Positions 23,212 to 36,593 of a stretch of 64,000 bases of DNA are shown here, piece by piece. Every line of letters begins with the position of its first letter. The stretch's first letter is position 1. Under the pieces are notes generated by a model that saw only the letters and a list, made by a program, of their open reading frames with translations, made no database searches and had not been told where the DNA came from. The stretch comes from Timema cristinae (taxonomy: Eukaryota; Arthropoda; Insecta; Phasmatodea; Timematidae): positions 64,617,132 through 64,681,131 of the forward strand of contig JBCFYV010000001.1 of NCBI GenBank assembly GCA_039000515.1. Direction: 5' to 3'. Made by a program: the position numbers and the translations under genes.

Positions 23212-23477
23212 GCACCGCGTCTTATTACCCGTTCGGGTTATACGCACTTACGCTAATGTGTAATGGTAGGGTGATTGTGAGATGAAATGAAGGACCTACA
23301 GTTTAACGTGGAATCCGAACCACGGTGGAGACCTGGCATTCCACACATTCACAAGATGTCTTGTCAGAGGTGTAGGAAGGGTTTGGAAATCAGATAAATC
23401 TGTGCCGGGACCGAGGATTGAACCCCGGCCGCCAGCACAGAAGTCCGACACCTTACCCCTAGACCACCAGGTCACCC
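23211..23477 (-). mobile_element. SINE-B, full-length copy nested in another SINE-B
   Basis: The minus strand reads the complete family: GTGACCTGGTGGTCTAGGGG head, B-box-like GGTTCAATCC, the CTCTGACAAGACATCTTGTG body, and the CCCGAACGGG / AAGACGCGGTGCT tail. It is flanked by CCATTACACATT (23059-23070) and CATTACACATT (23478-23488), a target-site duplication made from the outer SINE. Confidence 0.92.
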
Positions 23478-23562
23478 CATTACACATTAGTGTAAGTGCG
23501 TGCACCTCGCATGGGTAGTAAGACAAGGTGCTAATAATAATAATAATAATAATAATAATAGC
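23478..23562 (+). mobile_element. SINE-B outer copy, right half
   Basis: Resumes with CATTACACATTAGTGTAAGT and ends with a mutated tail (CTCGCATGGGTAGTAAGACA, AGGTGCTAA) followed by (TAA)n. More CpG and tail mutations than in the inner copy agree with its greater age. Confidence 0.85.
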
Positions 23563-23639
23563 TAAAAACTTATTTTTAATTTTATTCATGGCAAAGAGAA
23601 TCTAAACAATTTGTGTGTATTTTTGAAAAATGACCGGGG

Positions 23640-23790
23640 CCACTTTCCACAGAGCCCTACCCCGAATCCATCACTGGTTGTACTAAGGGTGTGTTTTTCC
23701 CTTAATTGTTTCCCACTCTCCCTCCACCAAAAGGTAGGTACATTTCTTCTCAAGTTTGAGTATCCCTATCCTACCATCATAGTATTATTG
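23640..23790 (+). mobile_element. SINE-A body fragment, diverged
   Basis: GTTTTTCCCTTAATTGTTTC and CCACTCTCCCTCCACCAAAA match the family-A body. Head and tail are not recognisable. Confidence 0.5.
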
Positions 23791-24186
23791 GATGTGAACA
23801 GGTCACTAAGAGACAGTGTTCTCAATCATATTTTTGAGTGGTGAGACGAGAAATGGTACTCGTGTGGTGGAACACATTAGTTTGAAAATACTCTAGAACC
23901 AAAATGTGGGGTAGACCTTGCTCAATTACATCCTTTGGGGAGACCGTACTAACAATAAGTAACCTAACGTTAAGATTTCTTAAGATCTCTTAGAAAATAT
24001 CTGTAAATAATTTTATTTTATAGCCAAAATGATTTTGTCCCGCAGGTAAAGGTTACATTTCAATAAGTTAAATTAACTAAAGGTGATCCATCAAATTCCT
24101 AACTTATAGTAGGTAAGCTTGTAGCTAATACAACTTTACAATACACATGGTAACATGGTGAAAGATTTATCAATCCTCAGAAAGTG

Positions 24187-27100
24187 GTGTGAATCACACC
24201 GTGTGATACAAGGTCCGACCTCTACTATTCACCAGACAGAGGTGTGAATCACTGTGTGATAAGAGGTCCCACCTCTACTATTCACCAGACAGAGGTGTGA
24301 ATCACACCGTGTGATACAAGGTCCGACCTCTACTATTCACCAGACAGAGGTGTGAATCACTGTGTGATAAGAGGTCCCACCTCTACTATTCACCAGACAG
24401 AGGTGTGAATCACTGTGTGATACAAGGTCCCATCTCTACTATTCACCAGACAGAAAAGTGAATCACTGTGTGATACAAGGTCCCATCTCTACTATTCACC
24501 AGACAGAAAAGTGAATCACTGTGTGATACAAGGTCCCATCTCTACTATTCACCAGACAAAGGTGTGAATCATTGTGTGTTACAATATCCCACCTCTACTA
24601 TTCACCAGACAGAGGTGTGAATCACTGTGTGATACAATGTCCCACCTGTACTACTGTCCAGACAGAGGTGTGAATCATTGTGTGATACAAGGTCCCACCT
24701 CTACTATTCACCAGACAGAAAAGTGAATCACTATGTGATACAAGGTCCCATCTCTGCTATTCACCAGACAAAGGTGTGAATCATTGTGTGTTACAATATC
24801 CCACCTCTACTATTCACCGACAGAGGTGTGAATCACTGTGTGATACAATGTCCCATCTCTACTATTCAACTGACAGAGGTGTGAATCACTGTGTGATACA
24901 AGGTCCCACCTGTACTACTGTCCAGACAGAGGTGTGAATCATTGTGTGATACAAGGTCCCACCTCTACTATTCACCAGACAGGTGTGAATCACTGTGTGA
25001 TACAAGGTCCAACCTCTACTATTCACCTGTCAGAAGTGTGATACAAGGTCCCATCTCTACTATTCACCAGACAGAGGTGTGAATCACTGTGTGATACAAG
25101 GTCCCACCTCTACTATTAACCATACAGGTGTGAATCTCTGTGTGATACAAGGTCCAACCTCTACTATTCACCTGTCAGAAGTGTGAATCACTGTGTGATA
25201 CAAGGTCCCATCTCTAGTATTCACCAGACAGAGGTGTGAATCACTATGTGATACAAGGTCCCATCTCTGCTATTCACCAGACAAAGGTGTGAATCATTGT
25301 GTGATACAAGTTCCCACCTCTACTATTCACCAGACAGAGGTGTGAATCACTGTGTGAAACAAGGTCACACCTCTACTATTCACCATGTCCACCTCTACTA
25401 TTCACCAGACAGAGGTGTGAATCACTGTGTGATACAAGTCCCACCTCTACTATTCACCAGACAGAGGTGTGAATCACTGTGTGATACAATGTCCACCTCT
25501 ACTATTCACAGAAGAGGTGTGAATCACTGTGTGATACAAGTCCACTCTACTATTCACAGACAGAGTGTGAATCACTGTGTGATACAAGTCCATCTCTACT
25601 ATTCACCAGACAGAGGTGTGAATCATGTGTGATACAAGGTCCCACTCTACTATTCACCAGACAGAGTGTGAATCACTGTGTGATACAATGTCCCACCTCT
25701 ACTATTCACAGACAGAGGTTGAATCACTGTGTGATACAAGGTCCATCTCTATATTCACCAGACAGAGGTTGAATCATTGTGTGATACAATTTCCACCTCT
25801 ACTATTCACCAGACAGAGGTGTGAATCACTGTGTGATACAAGGTCCACTTCTACTATTCAATAGACAGAGATTGTGAATCACTGTGTGATACAAGGTCCC
25901 ATCTCTTACTATTCACAGATAGAGGTGTGAATCATGTGTGAACAAGGTCCCACTCTACTATTCACCAGACAGAGGTGTGAATCATTGTGTGATACAATGT
26001 CCCACCTCTACTATTCACAGACAGAGGTCTGAATCACTGTGTGATACAAGGTCCATCTCTATATTCACCAGACAGAGGTGTGATCATTGTGTGATACAAG
26101 TCCCACCTCTACTATTCACAACAGAGGTGTGAATCACTGTGTGAACAAGGTCACACTCTACTATTACAGACAAAGGTTTGAATCACTGGTGATACAAGGT
26201 CCCTCTTATATTCACCAGACAGAGGTGTGAATCACTGTGTGTTTACAATGTCCCACCTCTATATTCACAGACAGAGGTGTGAATCACTGTGTGATAACAA
26301 TTGTCTCCACTCTATTCACCAGACAGAGGTGTGAATCACTGTGTGATACAAGGTTCCATCTCTACTATTCACCAGACATAGGTGTGAATCACTGTGTGAA
26401 CAAGGTCCACTCTATATTCACCAGACAGAGTGTAATCATGTGTGTGATACAAGTCCCACCTCTACTATTCACAGACAGAGGTGTGAATCACTTGTGATAC
26501 AATGTCCACTCTACTATTACCAGACAAGGTGTGAATCATGTGTGATACAAGGTCCATCTCTACTATTCACCAGACAGAGGTGTGAATCACTGTGTGATAC
26601 AAGTCCCACCTACTATTCACCAGACAGAGGTGGAATCATGTGTGATACAATGTCCCACTCTACTATTCACCAGACAGAGGTGTGAATCACTGTGTGATAC
26701 AATGTCCCACCTCTACTATTCACCAGACAGAGGTGTGAATCACTTGTGTGACTACAAAGGTTCACATCTCTACTATTCACCAGACAGAGGTGTGAATCAC
26801 TGTGTGATACAATGTCCCACCTCTACTATTCACCAGACAGAGGTGTGAATCACTGTTGATACAAGATCCACCTCTAATATTCACCAGACAGAGGTGTGAA
26901 TCACTGTGTGATACAATGTCCCACTCTACTTTTCAACAGACAGAGGTGTGAAACACTGTGTGATACAAGATCCCACCTCTACTATTCACCAGACAGAGGT
27001 GTGACTCACTGTGTGATAAAAGTCCCACCTCTACTATTCAACAGACAGAGTGTGAATCACTGTGTGATACAAGGTCCACCTCTACTATTCACCAGCAGAG

Positions 27101-30100
27101 GTGTGAATCACTGTGTGATACAAGGTCCCACTCTACTATTCACCAGACATAGGTGTGAATCACTGTGTGAAACAAGTCCCACCTCTACTATTCACCAGAC
27201 AGAGGTGTGAATCACTGTGTGATACAATGTCCCACCTCTACTATTCACCAGACAGAGGTGTGAATCACTGTGTGATACAAGTGTCCCACTCTACTATTCA
27301 CCAGACACAAGGTTGATTGTGATACAAGTCCATCTTATTTCAAAGACAGAGGTGTGAATCACTGTGTGATACAAGGTCCATCTCTATATTCACAGACAAG
27401 GTTGAATCCTTGTGATACAAGGTCCACTCAATATTCACCAACAGAGGTGTGAATCATGTGATAAATTCCCACTCTACTATTCAACAACAAAGTTGAATCA
27501 CTTGTATACAGATCCCACCTCTATATTCACCAGACAAGGTGTGAATCACTTGTGATACAAGTCCCATCTCTACTATTCAACAGACAGAGTGTGAACACTG
27601 TGTGATACAAGTCCACCTCTACTATTCACCAGAGAGGTGTGAATCACTTTGATACAAGACCACATCTTACTATTCACAGACAGGTTTGAATCACTTGTGA
27701 ACAAGGTCACATCTCTTATTCACACAAGGTGTGAATCACTTGTATACAAGTCCACTCCTATATTCACCAGACAGAGGTGTAATCACTGTGTGAACAAGGT
27801 CATCTAATTCCAGACAGGTTAATACTGTGTGATACAATGTCACTTACTATTCACAGACAGAGGTTTGAATCACTGTGTGATACAAGTCCCATCTCTACTA
27901 TTCACAGACAGGTGTGAATCACTGTGTATACATGTCCACCTCTATATTAATACAAGGTGTGAATCACTATGTGATACAAGGTAACTCTACTATTAACAGA
28001 CAAGTTGTAATCACTGTGTGATACAAGTCCACTTCTACTATTCACCAACAGAGGTGTGAATCACTGTGTGATACAAGGTCCATCTCTACTATTCACAGAC
28101 AAGGTGTGAATCACTGTGTGAACAATCAACCTCTATTTACACAGAAATGTGAATCACTATATACAGTCCATCTAATTCACAGTCAGAGGTTAATCACTTT
28201 GATACAAGGTAACTCTACTTTAAGACAGAGTTTCACTTTATACAATGTCCACTCTATATCAAGACAAGTTTAATCACATGTGTGATAGTCCATCTCTTTT
28301 TCACCAGACAGAGTGTGAATCATTGTGTGATCCAATGTCCCACTCTACTATTCACAGACAGAGGTTGAATCATTGTGATACAATCCACTCTACTATTCAC
28401 CAGACAGAGGCTGTGATACAAGTCCCACTCTATATTCACAGACAAGGTGTGAATCATTTGTGATACAATGTCCCACCTCTATATCAATGACAGAGGTAAT
28501 CACTGTTATACAAGCCAATTTATATTCACAGACAAGGTAATCATTTAGACAAAGGTCCATCTTATATTCACCAACAGAGTGTGAATATGTGTGATACATG
28601 TCCATCATATTCACCAACAAAGATGTGAATCACTATGTGATATATGTCCCATTCTACTATTCACAGACAGAGGTGTGAATCATTGTGATACAAGGTTCAC
28701 TCTACTATTCACCAGACAGAGGTGTGAATCATTTTGTACATCCACAATTATCACAACAAGTGTGAATCACGTGTGATAAATCCCACTCTACTATCCAACA
28801 ATTGATCACGTGTGAACAAGTCCACATATTCACCAGACAGAGGTGTGAATCACTGTGTGATACAAGTCCACTCTATATTCACCAGACAGAGGTTAATCAC
28901 TGTGTATACAAGGTCCCTTCTACTATTCAAGACAGAGTGAATCATTGTGATACAAGTCCCATCTCTATATTCAGCAGATTATGTGTGAATCATGTGTACC
29001 AAGTCCTCTACTATTCACGACAAGGTGTGAATCATGTGTGATACAATTCCCACTTAATCACGCAGAGTAATCACTGTGTATACAAGCCATTTATATTCAC
29101 CAACAGGTGTGAATCATTGTGTGAACAATGTTACTTACATTCCCATACAGAGGTGTGAATCACTGTGAACAAGTCCACCTCTACTATTCCAGACAAGGTT
29201 TGAATCACTGTGTGATACAATGTCCCATCTCTACTATTCACCAGACAGAGTGTGAACATTGTGATAAGCCCACTTACTATTCAACACAGGTGTGATCACA
29301 TGTGATACATTCACACGCTAATTAACCACAATGTGTATTACAAGCCACACTTATATTCACAGACAGAGGTGTAATCACTTGTGATACAAGGTTTCCATTC
29401 TACTATTCACCAGACAAGTTAACACTGTGTGAACAAGGTCACCCTCTACTATTCCCAGACAGAGGTGTGAATACTGTGTGATACAATGTCCCATCTCTAT
29501 ATTCACAACAGAGGTGTGAATCACTTGTGATACAGGTCCACTCTACATTACCAGAACAGTGTGATCATGTGTATACAATTCCCACTACATTCACAACTAG
29601 GTGTGAATCACTGTTATACAAATCACAACTAATTCACGGATTGACATGTGATACAATTCCCACTCTACATCACCAGACAGATGTTGAATCACTAGTGATA
29701 CAAGGTTCATCTCTCTATTCACCAGATAGAGATTAATCACTTGTGATACAATGTCAATCTCCTATTCACCAACAGAGGTTGTAATCACTGTGTGATACAA
29801 GGTCCCATCTCTACTATTCACCAGAATAGGTGTGAATCACAGTGTGATACAAGATCCACCTCTACTATTCACCAGACAGAGGATTGAATCACTGTGTGAT
29901 ACAATGTCCCATTCTACTATTCACCAGTCAAGGTGTGAATCACTGTGTGAAACAAGGTCACACCTTTATATTAACCAGACAAGGTTGAATCACTGTGTGA
30001 TACAATGTCCATCTCTACTATTCACCAGACAGAGTGGAATCACTGTGTGATACAAGAAAAAGTCCCATCTCTGTATTCACCAGACAGAGTTGTGAATCAT

Positions 30101-30605
30101 TGTGTATCCAATGTCCCACCTCTACTATTTACCAGACAGAGGTTTGAATCATTGGTGATACATATCCCACCTTACTATTCACAGACGAGTTATATACAAG
30201 GTCCACTCTACTATTCACCAGACAGAGGTGTGAATCATTGGTGATACAATGTCCCACCTCTACTATTCATAGACAGAGGTCAATCACTGTGTGATACAAG
30301 GTCCACTCTAATATTCACCAGACAGAGGTGTGAATCATTGTATACACAAGGTCCCACCTCTACTATTCACCAGACAGAGGTGTGAATATTGTGTGATACA
30401 ATGTCCCACCTTTTACTATTCACCAGACAGAGATGTGAATCACTATGTGATACATGTCCCACTTCTATATTACCAGACAGAGTGTGAATCACTGTGNNNN
30501 NNNNNNNNNNNNNNNNNNNNNNNNNNNNNNNNNNNNNNNNNNNNNNNNNNNNNNNNNNNNNNNNNNNNNNNNNNNNNNNNNNNNNNNNNNNNNNNNAGTG
30601 TGAAT
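24187..30605 (+). repeat. TR3: about 53-bp satellite, about 120 units, broken by a scaffold gap
   Basis: The unit contains ACAGAGGTGTGAATCACTGT, GTGATACAAGGTCCCACCTC and TACTATTCACCAG. Two dyads per unit: AGAGGTG pairs with CACCTCT across the unit joint, and TCAC-TGT-GTGA is a small hairpin. The first units form a dimer (a TCACACCGTGTGAT type followed by a TAAGAGGTCCC type) repeated twice at about 24191-24400. From about 27300 to 29800 single-base deletions are very dense. The array is intergenic or in a 5' BBS9 intron. Open frames of 60-110 codons in it are not genes. Confidence 0.96.
30497..30596. other. Assembly gap, exactly 100 N
   Basis: A run of 100 N inside the last part of TR3; one partial unit (AGTGTGAAT) follows. 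The real array length is therefore unknown. Confidence 1.
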
Positions 30606-30885
30606 GTTTAGCATGAAGGTTACCAATGGCCTTGTTTGATGAGGGTTTGCATCTAAGAATGAGAAGAAGATGAGTATAATCATCTTTTGGTCACGTTACT
30701 TTGTAATATGGTAGTGTTTATTTCCTAAATCTCAGTATTTGATTAAAATATTGAGAGTAGGAATGAATATCAAGCCCCATTCACTTACCAGAAAACTGCA
30801 GGCCTAAAACTGTTCAGTTAAAACACATAATAATGTAATTGTCGGAATACATCAGTCCCCTTCTCCAGCAATGAGTGTAGAACAC
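30606..30885. other. Unique spacer between TR3 and TR4
   Basis: About 280 bp of non-repeated sequence with no recognised feature. Confidence 0.6.
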
Positions 30886-33800
30886 AGACTGGACTATGGC
30901 ATGGCTAGAGGTATATCATGGTCACTTAGAAACTGATGTTGCCTGTTTCTTGAACAAGACTGGACTATGGCAGCATGGCTAGAGGTATATCATGGTCACT
31001 TAGAAACTGATGTTGTCTGTTTCTTGAACAAGACTGGACTATACAGCATGGCTAGAGGTATATCATGGTCACTTAGAAACTGATGTTGCCTGTTTCTTGA
31101 ACAAGACTGGACTATACAGCATGGCTAGAGGTATATCATGGTCACTTAGAAACTGATGTTGTCTGTTTCTTGAACAAGACTGGACTATGGCATGGCTAGA
31201 GGTATATCATGGTCACTTACAAACTGATGTTGCCTGTTTCTTGAACAAGACTGGACTATACAGCATGGCTAGAGGTATATCATGGTCACTTAGAAACTGA
31301 TGTTGTCTGTTTCTTGAACAAGACTGGACTATGGCATGGCTAGAGGTATATCATGGTCACTTACAAACTGATGTTGCCTGTTTCTTGAACAAGACTGGAC
31401 TATACAGCATGGCTAGAGGTATATCATGGTCACTTACAAACTGATGTTGCCTGTTTCTTGAACAAGACTGGACTATACAGCATGGCTAGAGGTATATCAT
31501 GGTCACTTACAAACTGATGTTGCCTGTTTCTTGAACAAGACTGGACTATACAGCATGGCTAGAGGTATATCATGGTCACTTACAAACTGATGTTGCCTGT
31601 TTCTTGAACAAGACTGGACTATACAGCATGGCTAGAGGTATATCATGGTCACTTAGAAACTGATGTTGCCTGTTTCTTGAACAAGACTGGACTATGGCAG
31701 CATGGCTAGAGGTATATCATGGTCACTTACAAACTGATGTTGCCTGTTTCTTGAACAAGACTGAACTATAGCAGCATGGCTAGAGGTATATCATGGTCAC
31801 TTAGAAACTGATGTTGCCTGTTTCTTGAACAAGACTGAACTATAGCAGCATGGCTAGAGGTATATCATGGTCACTTAGAAACTGATGTTGCCTGTTTCTT
31901 GAACAAGACTGGACTATGGCAGCATGGCTAGAGGTATATCATGGTCACTTAGAAACTGATGTTGCCTGTTTCTCGAACAAGACTGGACTATAGAGCATGG
32001 CTAGAGGTATATTATGGTCACTTAGAAACTGATGTTGCCTGTTTCTTGAACAAGACTGGACTATACAGCATGGCTAGAGGTATATCATGGTCACTTACAA
32101 ACTGATGTTGCCTGTTTCTTGAACAAGACTGGACTATACAGCATGGCTAGAGGTATATCATGGTCACTTAGAAACTGATGTTGCCTGTTTCTTGAACAAG
32201 ACTGGACTATGGCAGCATGGCTAGAGGTATATCATGGTCACTTAGAAACTGATGTTGCCTGTTTCTCGAACAAGACTGGACTATAGAGCATGGCTAGAGG
32301 TATATTATGGTCACTTAGAAACTGATGTTGCCTGTTTCTTGAACAAGACTGGACTATACAGCATGGCTAGAGGTATATCATGGTCACTTACAAACTGATG
32401 TTGCCTGTTTCTTGAACAAGACTGGACTATACAGCATGGCTAGAGGTATATCATGGTCACTTAGAAACTGATGTTGCCTGTTTCTTGAACAAGACTGGAC
32501 TATGGCAGCATGGCTAGAGGTATATCATGGTCACTTAGAAACTGATGTTGCCTGTTTCTTGAACAAGACTGGACTATACAGCATCGCTAGAGGTATATCA
32601 TGGTCACTTACAAACTGATGTTGCCTGTTTCTTGAACAAGACTGGACTATACAGCATGGCTAGAGGTATATCATGGTCACTTACAAACTGATGTTGCCTG
32701 TTTCTTGAACAAGACTGGACTATACAGCATGGCTAGAGGTATATCATGGTCACTTACAAACTGATGTTGCCTGTTTCTTGAACAAGACTGGACTATACAG
32801 CATGGCTAGAGGTATATCATGGTCACTTAGAAACTGATGTTGCCTGTTTCTTGAACAAGACTGGACTATACAGCATGGCTAGAGGTATATCATGGTCACT
32901 TAGAAACTGATGTTGCCTGTTTCTTGAACAAGACTGGACTATACAGCATGGCTAGAGGTATATCATGGTCACTTAGAAACTGATGTTGCCTGTTTCTTGA
33001 ATAAGACTGGACTATGGCAGCATGGCTAGAGGTATATCATGGTCACTTAGAAACTGATGTTGCCTGTTTCTTGAACAATACTGGACTATACAGCATGGCT
33101 AGAGGTATATTATGGTCACTTACAAACTGATGTTGCCTGTTTCTTGAACAAGACTGGACTATACAGCATGGCTAGAGGTATATCATGGTCACTTAGAAAC
33201 TGATGTTGCCTGTTTCTTGAACAAGACTGGACTATGGCAGCATGGCTAGAGGTATATCATGGTCACTTACAAACTGATGTTGTCTGTTTCTTGAACAAGA
33301 CTGGACTATGGCAGCATGGCTAGAGGTATATCATGGTCACTTAGAAACTGATGTTGCCTGTTTCTTGAACAAGACTGGACTATGGCAGCATGGCTAGAGG
33401 TATATCATGGTCACTTACAAACTGATGTTGTCTGTTTATTGAACAAGACTGGACTATGGCAGCATGGCTAGAGGTATATCATGGTCACTTACAAACTGAT
33501 GTTGCCTGTTTCTTGAACAAGACTGGACTATAGAGCATGGCTAGAGGTATATCATGGTCACTTAGAAACTGATGTTGCCTGTTTCTTGAACAAGACTGGA
33601 CTATACAGCATGGCTAGAGGTATATCATGGTCACTTACAAACTGATGTTGCCTGTTTCTTGAACAAGACTGGACTATACAGCATGGCTAGAGGTATATCA
33701 TGGTCACTTACAAACTGATGTTGCCTGTTTCTTGAACAAGACTGGACTATGGCAGCATGGCTAGAGGTATATCATGGTCACTTACAAACTGATGTTGCCT

Positions 33801-34460
33801 GTTTCTTGAACAAGACTGGACTATACAGCATGGCTAGAGGTATATCATGGTCACTTACAAACTGATGTTGTCTGTTTCTTGAACAAGACTGGACTATGGC
33901 AGCATGGCTAGAGGTATATCATGGTCACTTACAAACTGATGTTGCCTGTTTCTTGAACAAGACTGGACTATACAGCATGGCTAGAGGTATATCATGGTCA
34001 CTTACAAACTGATGTTGTCTGTTTCTTGAACAAGACTGGACTATGGCAGCATGGCTAGAGGTATATCATGGTCACTTACAAACTGATGTTGCCTGTTTCT
34101 TGAACAAGACTGGACTATGGCATGGCTAGAGGTATATCATGGTCACTTAGAAACTGATGTTGCCTGTTTCTTGAACAAGACTGGACTATAGCAGCATGGC
34201 TAGAGATATATCATGGTCACTTAGAAACTGATGTTGCCTGTTTCTTGAACAAGACTGAACTATAGCAGCATGGCTAGAGGTATATCATGGTCACTTAGAA
34301 ACTGATGTTGCCTGTTTCTTGAACAAGACTGTACTATGGCAGTATGGCTAGAGGTATATCATGGTCACTTAGAAACTGATGTTGCCTGTTTCTTGAACAA
34401 GACTGGACTATAGCAGCATGGCTAGAGGTATATCATGGTCACTTAGAAACTGATGTTGCC
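30886..34460 (+). repeat. TR4: about 75-bp satellite, about 48 units
   Basis: The unit reads GACTGGACTATACAGCATGG, CTAGAGGTATATCATGGTCA, CTTAGAAACTGATGTTGCCT, GTTTCTTGAACAA. Diagnostic variants: ACTATGGCAGCATGG, ACTATACAGCATGG, ACTATAGAGCATGG; CTTAG or CTTAC before AAACTG; GTTGCC or GTTGTC. Units are very alike and, unlike TR1 and TR3, carry few indels, which suggests this array was well resolved. Stops in all frames; no coding potential. Confidence 0.97.
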
Positions 34461-34995
34461 TACAAATTTGTGTCTTTACTCTTGCTAGATGGATACAATG
34501 TTGTAGTTACATATCTAATTATTGAGCTATCAAATTTAATCATATTAAATTATCATTTATTATTGTTTAGAAATGATTGGTGTGAGTAGGCCTGTTTGAA
34601 AGAAAAGTAGATAACCCCTGAGTCTTAAATTTGCGAAAATACTCGCTAGCGAGCAAACTTGAAAATCGCAGGATGTACCAAAACGGAGCTAATTTTGAAA
34701 GCTTTCTACTGTCGTGTAAGTCGGTGTAATGTTGTTTCACTTGTGACTAAGTTTTCAATCTGAAAACACTAAAACCATGACATGCGGAAGGATTAAGGGA
34801 ATGGGATGTCACAAAACACCATTATACAAAATACATAACTGAAAGTAAACACTATTATTATATTGAGTGCTTCTTGTAAACTAAACAATTTGTTTTGTTT
34901 TATTAGGAAACCATCTTCCAGTTGTTTGCATCTAAGTTTGTTGTCTCAAAATTTTCCCAGCTTATATTAGTAGAAGTTCTTACACTCAATATCCA

Positions 34996-35062
34996 ATTTG
35001 GCTCACATGGTAGTGTGCTTGCCTGAAACTCAGAAGTTTGTGGGATCGATCCCATCTTGATT
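34996..35062 (+). mobile_element. tRNA-like sequence (possible SINE head)
   Basis: TTGGCTCACATGGTAGTGTG resembles an A-box/D-arm and GGGATCGATCCC a B-box. The T-arm does not fold properly, so it is not a functional tRNA. Confidence 0.35.
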
Positions 35063-35446
35063 ATATTATTTAATTTTTTGTCTGAATTTAAATTGCTTGT
35101 TTATAATTAGAATTCATTAAAATGTTATTTTATTTTTGCAACTATTTTTAAAACACAAATATACCCTAAAGGTTTTTACTGTGCAAATAATGATTTAAAT
35201 GTGTACATTTTTATGTCATAAAACCCATTAATTTAATTTTTAAATAATCACCTACATACAAAATTTCAAAACTAATGTAAGGTTTTTAATTTACTATCCT
35301 GTTAAATTATTTTTGAAGAATATTATAGTAGTCTACATAGACTCAAATACCTTGTATACTTCTATAAAATTTATTTAAAAAAAATTATATGCTTACTAAT
35401 ACATTCATTTAAAATTAAAGTTTAAAGTCCGATAAATAAATAAACA

Positions 35447-35523
35447 AATGGAGATGACAGGATTTGAACTCGTAAATTCTAGATTATGAGAATGTCACTC
35501 TACCGACTCAGACAAATTGATCG
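35447..35523 (-). mobile_element. tRNA-Met-like pseudogene or SINE head, minus strand
   Basis: The minus strand has GTCTGAGTCGGTAGAGTGAC, TCTCATAATCTAGAATTTAC and GAGTTCAAATCCTGTCATCT. TCTCATAATC gives a CAT anticodon in a Met-like arm and GAGTTCAAATCC is a good B-box. The acceptor stem and D-arm are imperfect. Confidence 0.4.
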
Positions 35524-36188
35524 CTAAATAAATTTGAAAAAATTAAAATATTGTATTATGTTTCACCCTAACAAATATTTTTATTGAAGGATTGCATAAA
35601 GTGTATAAAGAAATCATATTCTTTTTCATCTGTAAACATATTTTGTACAATGGTAGGTTTATTTCAACAAAATCACTATCAAAAGGTTGCAACCGAAGAG
35701 GGGGATGGCATCCATTTTGTTGTGTTATGGTCTACTCGACAGACAAGCCCTGTCTCGCATGGTGTGAGGCTGGCGAGTAGAATCCGCTCGCTATTCGATT
35801 GTGTGATGTCACTCTTTGTGGCACAGACATTTCAAAATTAGGGGCTGGAGGGGTGGCTGGATTTAGTTATATATTGATGAGCAAGTTCCCATCATCAATT
35901 TGTTCATGATGAGGGGAAGTTAGGGGAAATATCTACACTAAAATGACAGAAAGAGGAGAGGAACCAGCCCACGCTCTCCACACATAAACTATCAATATAA
36001 AACAAACAGTTGCGGCCGTTAGTTAATCTACATTACCTTTAGATGTGTTTCAACTCTTTAGAGTACAGTCGTGCCTCGTGAGGAACATTGTGGCTACTGC
36101 CTCACTAAAACAAATTGTGGACAAAGCTAATATTTGAATTAAAACAACACCCTGATTCAAACCATCACATTCTGTCTATAGGCCTACA

Positions 36189-36593
36189 CTTTAGGGCAGA
36201 GGTCTTCAACCTTTTTATGTCCAAGGGCCAAAGTTTCCGTCTCTTGTTGGCTTGCGGGCCACAATATTAGGATGAATACATATTTAAATATTCATATCAA
36301 TTCATTATTATACACTCATCCTCACACGTGGGATCAGGATTTCTAGCAAGAGGTAGCATGATTTGTCTTGTCTACTAGGGTTGTCAGTTGCCAGTTCAAA
36401 GTACATTTTTATTAAAACTTTTATAATACTTTTATTCTCGCAAAAATCTTTTATGAAATAATATAAATAAATACATATTTATTTTATTAGTTGTTTATAT
36501 AACATATCATTTGCATTTGTCATTTTTTTCCTATAAATAATTTTATAATTTTCATGAGCCAGCAGCCACCGGTTGAAGACCCCAGCTTTAGAG
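36189..36593. mobile_element. Non-autonomous hAT element with TIRs and 8-bp target duplication
   Basis: The left end CAGAGGTCTTCAACC (from 36197) and the reverse complement of the right end CTGGGGTCTTCAACC (to 36585) are terminal inverted repeats of the common hAT type. Flanking 8-mers are CTTTAGGG (36189-36196) and CTTTAGAG (36586-36593), 7 of 8 identical. The interior is 389 bp, AT-rich and non-coding, with CCAAGGGCCA and GCGGGCCACAATATTAGG near the left end. Confidence 0.85.

Larger units (their letters stand above)
34461..36188. other. AT-rich non-coding stretch with two tRNA-like pieces
   Basis: Apart from the tRNA-like segments listed separately, an 85-codon frame (35584-35841) overlaps a GC-richer patch at 35690-35830. 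I see no homology in it. Confidence 0.4.

Noticed and set aside
35447..35523. tRNA-Met gene on the minus strand
   Set aside because: The CAT anticodon is plausible, but the acceptor and D stems are poor; pseudogene or SINE head is likelier.
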